DNA of 5,206 bases, from assembly GCA_964612515.1 (NCBI GenBank), contig CAZTCX010000226.1:1-5206 (forward strand), given 5' to 3'. Positions within the stretch are counted from its first letter, which is position 1. Each line of letters starts with the position of its first letter. Made by a program: the position numbers and the translations under genes. The DNA comes from SABY01 sp964612515. GTDB taxonomy: Bacteria > Bacteroidota > Bacteroidia > Bacteroidales > 4484-276. The notes under the pieces were generated by a model. That model was given only the letters and a program-made list of their open reading frames with translations, made no database searches and was not told where the DNA came from. Shown piece after piece: positions 1 to 4,616 of this stretch.

Positions 1-57
1 CGGCTCCGCCGCCGACTTAGCACTCCCTCCTCCAATCCCTCGCAAACCCTTGTATTT

Positions 58-77
58 CTGAGCGTAGCGAAGAATCT
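58..77. repeat. Short intergenic repeat-like motif
   Basis: The string CTGAGCGTAGCGAAGAATCT with flanking T's matches, from memory, a motif scattered between genes in many Bacteroidota genomes (TTCTGAGCGnAGCGAAGAATCT type). It is partly self-complementary: TTCT and AGAA at the ends and CG/CG near the centre. Only one copy lies in this window, so its repeated nature is recalled rather than shown. Its function is unknown. Confidence 0.4.
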
Positions 78-132
78 ATTGTTTTTAACCGGACACCAAT
101 ATTTGAATATCTGAAAGGTTTTAATTTTTGAA

Positions 133-163
133 ATTTGGATTTTGTAGTTTATTTGGATTTTGT
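133..163. repeat. 13-bp direct repeat, 18-bp period
   Basis: ATTTGGATTTTGT occurs perfectly at 133-145 and again at 151-163. It lies inside T/G-rich low-complexity DNA upstream of the zinc-ribbon gene. The copies may simply reflect slippage in biased sequence. They lie about 77 bp upstream of the predicted -7 element, too far for core promoter elements. Confidence 0.6.
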
Positions 164-239
164 TTTTTGGAACTTGTAAGTTGGTCTGAAGCTGCGTTTC
201 GGAATTCCCTTTTCGTGTCTTAGGTTTATCCGAAAAAAT

Positions 240-247
240 TACATTTG
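240..247 (+). promoter_or_regulatory. Putative -7 element for zinc-ribbon/lnb unit
   Basis: TACATTTG matches the Bacteroidota sigma-ABfr -7 consensus TAnnTTTG. It ends 23 bases before the ATG at 271, which would leave a leader of roughly 15-20 nt. No good -33 TTTG is present at the usual spacing: the nearest is TTTCG at 211-215, with a spacer of about 24. The call therefore rests on the -7 match and its position only. Confidence 0.45.
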
Positions 248-270
248 TAGAGAAATAATCAAAATCACTG

Positions 271-651
271 ATGATGCAAGAAGCCAATCCGGAAACCGGC
301 CAACGCACCTGTCCTGAATGCGGAGAATCCATTGTAGGGCGCGCCGACAAGAAGTTTTGCAGCGACATGTGCCGCAATGCCTGGAACAATAAGCAAAACC
401 GCAACACCACCAACTACATGCGCCGCATCAATTCCATTCTGCGCCGAAACCGGCAGATACTGAGCGACCTGGTGCCCGGCGACAAACACACAGTGCACAA
501 GGATATGCTGACGAAGCAGGGTTTTGCTTTCGATTATTTTACTAACACCTACACCACCAAAACAGGCCGCGTTTATTACTTTTGCTACGAAATGGGATAC
601 CTGCCTATCGACAATGATTTTTATGCTGTGGTAAGACGCAATGAGCAATAA
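271..651 (+). CDS. Small Cys4 zinc-ribbon protein (DUF2116-like)
   Basis: This is a 126-aa soluble protein with no signal peptide or membrane segment. Residues 14-34 carry four cysteines arranged C-x2-C-x12-C-x3-C (CPECG and KKFCSDMCRNAW), a treble-clef/zinc-ribbon pattern resembling DUF2116-type domains. A basic middle follows at residues 40-62, with many Arg and Asn, then a compact mixed region ending near 'YYFCYEMGYLPID'. The basic patch next to a zinc site would suit nucleic-acid binding, but this is inference and no function is known to me. Two in-frame ATGs (271 and 274) are possible starts. The last 11 bases overlap the start of the Lnb-like gene, so the two are probably one transcript with coupled translation. 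Close homologues of similar length appear to be common in Bacteroidota. Confidence 0.85.
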   Translation: MMQEANPETGQRTCPECGESIVGRADKKFCSDMCRNAWNNKQNRNTTNYMRRINSILRRNRQILSDLVPGDKHTVHKDMLTKQGFAFDYFTNTYTTKTGRVYYFCYEMGYLPIDNDFYAVVRRNEQ

Positions 652-1870
652 ACTAAAATTTACTTCCTTGAGATGGCTGCTGATGCTGGTGATTGGAGCA
701 TCTTGGCAGGCCGTTACAGCGAGTCCACCAAAATTGATATTAGCGCAAGCACAACCGCCGCTTGAAGTTTCGATATTGACCAGCGGCCCGGGAGAGGAAC
801 TTTATGCGCTATTTGGCCACACCGCCTTGCGTGTCCGCGATGTGCAAGCTGGTACAGACCAAGTTTACAACTTCGGTACTTTCGATGAAGACACCGACGG
901 CTTTTATCGAAAGTTTCTTGCCGGAACCCTCTATTACCAAATCACCCGAACCACCTACCAACAATACATGGCCGAATACATTGCCGACAACCGCTGGGTG
1001 TTCGAACAACTGGTACTTGCCGATTCTGTATCGTTAAAGCGTATGGCCGATTCGTTGGAGATTCTAATGCTTCCGGAAAACCGAAACTACCACTATGGCT
1101 TTTTTACCAACAACTGCTCTACACGCGTTTTTGATCTGGTGTTGTTTTATGCACAAAATCAGGTTCTGCCTGATACACTACTAAAACCTGTTGGCAACAC
1201 ATTTCGCAAGGCACTCAAGCCTTACATCGCAGGTTATGATTGGACGAATGTTGGAATAAATCTGTTGCTGGGCCCTTTCGCCGACCAGCCGATGTCGCGG
1301 CTGCAAAGTACTTTTTTACCCGAAAACCTGATGCACGTAGCCGCCGAAATAGGCCTGGCTGCGCTGCCTCGTAGTGTTTTCGATGGGAGCTTTTCACCGC
1401 CAGCACCACTTGAACCCAATGTGCCGATGATTCTTTTCTGGATACTCTTGCTGGTGCTTATCGCCGAAGTATTTGTTATGAAACCTTCCGCGCGCCGCAG
1501 CGATATCATCGACATAATTCTTTTTGCTGCCAGCGCTGTACTCGGGCTTTTGTTGCTGGCGCTTTGGCTGTGGAGCCGCCACCTTCCGCTACATGTCAAT
1601 CTCAATTTGCTTTGGGCAAACCCGATCAACGTGCTATTGGTATGGGCAATTGCCGCCCGCCGCAGGCTGCTCGCGCGCATCTGGCTCATCATCTATGTGG
1701 TGTTGCTCTCATTCATGATCATCAATTGGGCGCGCATGCCACAGGTTTTCCCGCTCGAAATTATGCCATTGGTAACGTTGCTCGCTTTCCGCACCGTTAA
1801 CCGTTTGTTTCGCTTCCGGCAAAAGGAAGCTTCCGTTGTAAAAAAAAGTAGTGGAGTGATGCTTTTTTAA
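641..1870 (+). CDS. lnb: Lnb-like lipoprotein N-acyltransferase (DUF4105)
   Basis: This 409-aa protein belongs to the DUF4105 / Lnb N-terminal periplasmic domain family. Lnb was identified in Bacteroides as the enzyme adding the third, amide-linked acyl chain to lipoproteins, replacing Lnt, which Bacteroides lacks. Residues 9-28 form a signal peptide or membrane anchor. The periplasmic domain spans about 40-250 and contains the family hallmarks FGHTALR (His60) and NNCSTR (Cys159), the likely catalytic His/Cys pair. The C-terminal part is a membrane domain with about five hydrophobic segments: 262-280, 287-311, 321-338, 344-362 and 368-384. Its length is typical of the family. The ATG at 641 lies inside the zinc-ribbon gene's last codons, suggesting coupled translation. 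The family assignment is firm. The exact enzymatic role is inferred from the Bacteroides protein, and other DUF4105 paralogues may differ. Confidence 0.85.
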   Translation: MSNKLKFTSLRWLLMLVIGASWQAVTASPPKLILAQAQPPLEVSILTSGPGEELYALFGHTALRVRDVQAGTDQVYNFGTFDEDTDGFYRKFLAGTLYYQITRTTYQQYMAEYIADNRWVFEQLVLADSVSLKRMADSLEILMLPENRNYHYGFFTNNCSTRVFDLVLFYAQNQVLPDTLLKPVGNTFRKALKPYIAGYDWTNVGINLLLGPFADQPMSRLQSTFLPENLMHVAAEIGLAALPRSVFDGSFSPPAPLEPNVPMILFWILLLVLIAEVFVMKPSARRSDIIDIILFAASAVLGLLLLALWLWSRHLPLHVNLNLLWANPINVLLVWAIAARRRLLARIWLIIYVVLLSFMIINWARMPQVFPLEIMPLVTLLAFRTVNRLFRFRQKEASVVKKSSGVMLF

Positions 1871-1909
1871 AACTGAAATTTCAAAGAATAAATCTTCTAA
1901 AAACATGAA

Positions 1910-2386
1910 ATGGCTATCCTAACCAAAATAACTGATCTACTTTACCGAAGACAAAAGATCATTGAGATCGTAGCAATTTTTCTTTTCTTCTCTTTGGTGG
2001 CATTTTCTTTTAAAAGAAACCAGGTGAGTTTGTTTTGGAGCCATTATCCGTCTGTAGCAATTCTATTGGCACTTGCTACTGCTTTATTAGCAATGATTTG
2101 GCTTAGAATTGAAAAGCGCAAAACCCAATTTCTCATCAATGAGCTTCAAAAAAAGAATGCTGAAAAAGAGACTAAAACAGAGAGCAAACTAACTGAGCTA
2201 AGCTTACGACAGCGTGAAGTTTTCGATTTAATATTAAAAGGAAAATCCAATAAGGAGATAACCGCAGCACTTAATATCGAATTGAGCACCCTTAAAACGC
2301 ACATCAACCAGATTTATAAAATACTTGGAATCAAAAGTCGCAGAGAAACAAAAATGTTTGGAAATGAATTAGATACCAACGAGTAA
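1910..2386 (+). CDS. Membrane-anchored LuxR-type HTH regulator
   Basis: This 158-aa protein has two hydrophobic helices near its N-terminus (about 17-34 and 47-65) joined by a short loop, so both ends probably face the cytoplasm. A charged, coiled-coil-like linker follows (67-95). The C-terminus is a LuxR/GerE DNA-binding domain (about 97-146): LSLRQREVFDLILKGKSN, KEI, STLKTHINQIYKILGIKSR, with the usual E103, G111, K115-E116-I117, K129, H131 and L139. There is no receiver or known ligand domain, so it looks like a one-component, membrane-tethered transcription factor. The chosen ATG at 1910 is preceded by another ATG at 1905 that opens only a 5-codon frame. No promoter was recognised in the 39-bp gap after lnb, so it may be read from upstream. 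The gene is more AT-rich than lnb. Its membrane hairpin matches the next gene's product. Confidence 0.85.
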   Translation: MAILTKITDLLYRRQKIIEIVAIFLFFSLVAFSFKRNQVSLFWSHYPSVAILLALATALLAMIWLRIEKRKTQFLINELQKKNAEKETKTESKLTELSLRQREVFDLILKGKSNKEITAALNIELSTLKTHINQIYKILGIKSRRETKMFGNELDTNE

Positions 2387-2387
2387 G

Positions 2388-2424
2388 CCTTTTTTCAACC
2401 CCACGCTCAACCTTTTTTCAACCC
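2388..2424. repeat. Direct repeat, candidate operator
   Basis: CCTTTTTTCAACCC occurs perfectly at 2388-2401 and 2411-2424, a 23-bp period close to two helical turns. The first copy begins one base after the LuxR-type gene's stop codon. The second ends just upstream of the candidate -33 box at 2433. This geometry fits a tandem activator or repressor site, most simply for the adjacent LuxR-type protein. No hairpin precedes the T-runs, so they do not read as a terminator. Confidence 0.5.
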
Positions 2425-2432
2425 TTCTTTTC

Positions 2433-2463
2433 TTTTAGTGCATTCAGGTGCTACATATTTTTG
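2433..2463 (+). promoter_or_regulatory. Putative promoter of small membrane protein
   Basis: The -7 element TATTTTTG (2456-2463) fits TAnnTTTG exactly. A weak -33-like TTTTAG lies at 2433-2438, 17 bases upstream. Transcription would start near 2468-2470, giving a leader of about 30 nt before the ATG at 2500. This argues against the TTG at 2461 as a start codon, since that TTG is part of the promoter element. The 14-bp direct repeats lie immediately upstream. Confidence 0.5.
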
Positions 2464-2499
2464 CAGCGACAAATAATTGTCCAACTAATAATTTATACC

Positions 2500-2700
2500 A
2501 TGAAAAGAAGAAATCTGTTTAGAAGCGCTGCACTGATTTGTGGCCTTTGCTGTTTCGCTTTCACCTTTGATAATTTAGAAATACGTTGGCTTTGGGCCGA
2601 TGCCAGGCCGGTTGCTTTTATATTAGCAATAGCTGCGATTATCTTTGGCGTACTTTGGTTTAAATCATCCAGAAATTTGAAAGCTGAAATTCAAAAGTAA
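2500..2700 (+). CDS. Small two-helix membrane protein, regulator-hairpin paralogue
   Basis: This 66-aa protein starts at the first ATG (MKRRNLF). The frame stays open back to a TTG at 2461, but that triplet sits in the predicted -7 element. A basic N-terminus is followed by hydrophobic helices at about 9-23 and 37-54, then a basic tail ending in KAEIQK. Residues 19-55 align without gaps to residues 30-66 of the LuxR-type protein upstream: AF(S/T)F, a central Trp, VA-(x)2-LA-x-A, and a final Trp followed by a basic residue. About 10 of 37 positions are identical and most others are conservative. It is thus a stand-alone version of the regulator's membrane hairpin and may pair with or modulate it. 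That role is inference, and no named family was recognised. Confidence 0.7.
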   Translation: MKRRNLFRSAALICGLCCFAFTFDNLEIRWLWADARPVAFILAIAAIIFGVLWFKSSRNLKAEIQK

Positions 2701-2713
2701 GGCGGCTAATCCA

Positions 2714-2737
2714 CTGTCTGCAACCCCCAACAGACAG
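2714..2737. other. Short hairpin CTGTCTG/CAGACAG
   Basis: A perfect 7-bp inverted repeat (2714-2720 and 2731-2737) encloses a C/A-rich 10-base loop. It has no T-run on either side, so it is unlikely to terminate transcription on its own. It lies 14 bases after the small membrane protein's stop and 18 bases before the stronger hairpin, and may protect the transcript's 3' end. Confidence 0.45.
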
Positions 2738-2755
2738 CCCACAGATAGCAGCGCG

Positions 2756-2800
2756 TAAGGGATGTCAGTTCTGAAACGGCTGGCATCCCTTAATTTTAAT
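2756..2800 (+). terminator. Rho-independent terminator-like hairpin
   Basis: The arms TAAGGGATGTCAG (2756-2768) and CTGGCATCCCTTA (2780-2792) pair over 13 bp with a single T-G wobble around an 11-base loop, followed by the T-rich ATTTTAAT. It sits between convergent genes and most plausibly ends the transcript of the regulator and small membrane protein. On the minus strand the downstream side is GC-rich rather than T-rich, so termination of the secreted-protein transcript is less certain. Confidence 0.75.
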
Positions 2801-2836
2801 GTAAAGAAAGTATCACATTCGTTGATGTAACTTTCA

Positions 2837-4273
2837 CTATGGACACACCGGGAACACAACGGTACGGCTGGCGGTCATTTTTACAAAATAAGATTTTCCA
2901 GGCACAAGTACTGGCAGTGTATTAACACCTTGTTCCGGCCAGAAAACGCCTGTTCCGGCAGCCTCCTTAACAATCACGAGCTTATCGAGCACGTATATAA
3001 AAAGCTGTGCTGTATTTACATCGCAGGCAGATAATACCGAAATCAGGTTCCAGCCTGAAACAAGGTTGGCGTTCCTGTTGGTGTTGGGGAAGCCGATGAA
3101 AGGAAGTTCGCAGGCACTGCTGACTTTTATCATGTAGCCATTCTTTACATCCCAGTTGCCGAGTGTATTTACATTATAAGCAGGATAATAGGTTCCGGTG
3201 AGGTTGCTTATCATTACCAGCTTATCACTGATGGGGCTACCAATGATAGCCGCATCAGTAAAGGCCGGCGTAATATCCGATGAAATGCTGTTCCATCCGG
3301 CATGGAGCGAATAATTTCGTTGTATTGCTCCCGGACTCACATTTACCGGAACCGAAGGAACCGACTCGTCGCCGTTTATGACCGCAGTGACGTGATAGGT
3401 ATAGGCTGCTGATGGTACATTGTTATCGGCGTAGGTGGTACTGGTTATCAGCGATGAATTTATTTTGATGTTGTTGCGATAAACATTATAGCCTGGCAAA
3501 TCCCTGGTACTATTGAACGCTTCACCGTATGCGAGGATAGGATTTATTTTGATCTCTCCTGTTGGTTCAGCGTATGTAGGTTCTTCGAGCCATTGCCCCT
3601 GTGCCATTGCTTTACCACCTGCAGAAATATCTGCGTAAGCGCGCATGGAAAAATTTCTATCAAAACCATAACTGGAAATGTTATACCAATTGACGCCGTC
3701 AAATGAAACCAAATCCCCTTTTCCGACTACTGCCGGACCGTTGTCCAAACCGATCGTTGGGATATTGTTGTTGGCATTGGTAACTTGTATAGCAATAAAC
3801 AAATCGCTGCTGGCGTCAATTTCAACCGGCATGGCAAGTTCAAAAGTGTTCCAGGTATTGGCAACAATGTCCGTTAGTATTTGGGAATAGATGAGATTAT
3901 TACCGACAGCGCCCTTATAAATTTTAAGCTGATAGCCCGCACTGGCATCGCCTATGTTTGCAGAAAACCGCGTCAGAAACATCCCGTCGAGTTCTTGCAG
4001 ATCAGTGGGAGTGAACCGCAAAGCCATGCGATAGTCGCTGATACCGGACAGTGCAAAATAACTAAACGTAGCGCCATCGTCCCAGTGTAGCCACTGAGGT
4101 TGGGGTGATGCTGACCATGTCAGATTCACATTATTGCCAATGACTGCAGCCTGAAGATTGATGGGGGGAGCAATTGATTCACGGGCAGCATGCTTCGGAA
4201 CCACTCCTGCCTGCAGAGCGCCTACAGTTAAAATGATCAGAACCATAATGCTCAGATGTAATTTTTTTTTCAT
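2837..4273 (-). CDS. Secreted jelly-roll/FN3 protein with GWN repeats
   Basis: This 478-aa protein counts from MKKKLHLSIM. A Sec signal peptide covers about 1-22, with no lipobox cysteine. Residues 36-58 (PPINLQAAVIGNNVNLTWS) are the first strands of a fibronectin type III domain. A jelly-roll, adhesin-like domain (about 61-215: HWDDG, ALRFTP, YQLKIYKG, WNTFEL, DNGPAVVGKGD) is inserted, and the FN3 resumes at about 259-313 (GYNVYRN, YTYHVTAV). Two tandem repeats close the protein (about 321-396 and 402-478), sharing GWN-x-IS, DKLV, a (Y/W)P and a VNTL motif. No type IX sorting tail is visible and the protein ends in FPVCP. It probably binds a surface or extracellular ligand. No catalytic motif was seen. 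An ATG 36 bases further upstream (4309) would give 490 aa, but it lies almost at the predicted transcription start and would bury the signal peptide. Confidence 0.8.
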   Translation of the reverse strand: MKKKLHLSIMVLIILTVGALQAGVVPKHAARESIAPPINLQAAVIGNNVNLTWSASPQPQWLHWDDGATFSYFALSGISDYRMALRFTPTDLQELDGMFLTRFSANIGDASAGYQLKIYKGAVGNNLIYSQILTDIVANTWNTFELAMPVEIDASSDLFIAIQVTNANNNIPTIGLDNGPAVVGKGDLVSFDGVNWYNISSYGFDRNFSMRAYADISAGGKAMAQGQWLEEPTYAEPTGEIKINPILAYGEAFNSTRDLPGYNVYRNNIKINSSLITSTTYADNNVPSAAYTYHVTAVINGDESVPSVPVNVSPGAIQRNYSLHAGWNSISSDITPAFTDAAIIGSPISDKLVMISNLTGTYYPAYNVNTLGNWDVKNGYMIKVSSACELPFIGFPNTNRNANLVSGWNLISVLSACDVNTAQLFIYVLDKLVIVKEAAGTGVFWPEQGVNTLPVLVPGKSYFVKMTASRTVVFPVCP

Positions 4274-4317
4274 AAAGGTAAACTTTGGTTTAAATGATAA
4301 TGAATTCATAGAAAAGT

Positions 4318-4325
4318 CAAAAATA
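4318..4325 (-). promoter_or_regulatory. Putative -7 element of secreted protein
   Basis: Read on the minus strand, 4325 to 4318 is TATTTTTG, the same octamer as the -7 element at 2456-2463. Transcription would start near 4312, giving a leader of about 40 nt to the ATG at 4273. Only a few bases would remain before the alternative ATG at 4309, which supports the downstream start. No clear -33 TTTG was found. Confidence 0.45.
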
Positions 4326-4446
4326 TAATAATCTTGTCTGAGTCACCGATTGTTAACGGGCATTTTGTTGTTAATAATTTCTAAAATGAAAACCGGGAAA
4401 TGGAAGACCAGCTTTAAATCTATTAAGAACTGACCCATACCTTTAT

Positions 4447-4616
4447 TCAATTTGACCGAGGATTGTAGTTTGATCCTATCACGAGAGGAAAACTCTGAGG
4501 TTTCTCTTCAGGTTTGATGGTTACCAAAGTTGAATCAATGTAAATTTTATTGTCGAATAAACAATTTGCCGAGCTACTGTTTATTAGAAGAATAAATTTT
4601 AAACCAATAAAACATC
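4447..4616 (-). pseudogene. Possible gene remnant, start-less reading frame
   Basis: On the minus strand a frame is open for about 55 codons between a TGA near 4617 and a TGA at 4449-4447. Its later part reads like ordinary protein (DNKIYIDSTLVTIKPEEK, then PQSFPLVIGSNYNPRSN) with no low-complexity bias. There is no ATG, GTG or credible upstream start, and the frame's upstream end abuts the transporter's start codon. It could be the tail of a decayed gene. By chance alone, an open stretch of this length is not rare in AT-rich DNA, so this is tentative. Confidence 0.25.

Larger units (their letters stand above)
1..239. other. Non-coding lead region, no gene seen
   Basis: No convincing gene is present here. 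The first 50 bases are C-rich and then give way to strongly T/G-rich, low-complexity DNA from about 104 to 175. Frame 1 on the plus strand stays open to about 113, but the translation is Arg/Ser/Pro-rich and has no start, so it is not supported as the end of an upstream gene. The stretch holds a short conserved-looking intergenic motif (58-77) and a direct repeat (133-163), listed separately. It is probably a spacer between transcription units. Confidence 0.6.
4310..4616. other. Divergent intergenic region
   Basis: About 307 bp separate the minus-strand secreted protein from the plus-strand transporter. The region holds the -7 element at 4318-4325. A protein-like open stretch without a start codon runs on the minus strand (4449-4616, listed separately). 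No convincing transporter promoter was found. The nearest candidate is TAAATTTT at 4541-4548 with a TTTG at 4513-4516, a 24-base spacer and an imperfect -7. No tRNA or strong hairpin was seen. Confidence 0.55.

Noticed and set aside
265..648. 127-codon open frame on the minus strand
   Set aside because: It mirrors the zinc-ribbon gene, whose Cys4 motif and overlap with lnb make the plus strand clearly the coding one.
1234..1692. 152-codon open frame on the minus strand inside lnb
   Set aside because: It is antisense to the membrane domain of lnb, is Ser/Arg/Ala-rich and shows no recognisable family features.
2461..2499. Extension of the small membrane protein to a TTG start at 2461
   Set aside because: The TTG forms the end of the predicted -7 element, and an ATG with a normal basic N-terminus lies at 2500.
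2665..2859. 64-codon minus-strand frame across the hairpins
   Set aside because: It spans the terminator and both gene ends and has no recognisable features.
4274..4309. Longer start for the secreted protein at ATG 4309
   Set aside because: It would place 12 extra residues before a standard MKKK signal peptide and leave almost no leader after the predicted promoter.
4386..4433. 15-codon frame on the plus strand (MKTGKWKTSFKSIKN)
   Set aside because: It is too short and Lys-rich, with no promoter or homology to support it.
4513..4548. Promoter for the AI-2E transporter (TTTG then TAAATTTT)
   Set aside because: The -7 lacks its final G and the 24-base spacer is too long, so it was not called.
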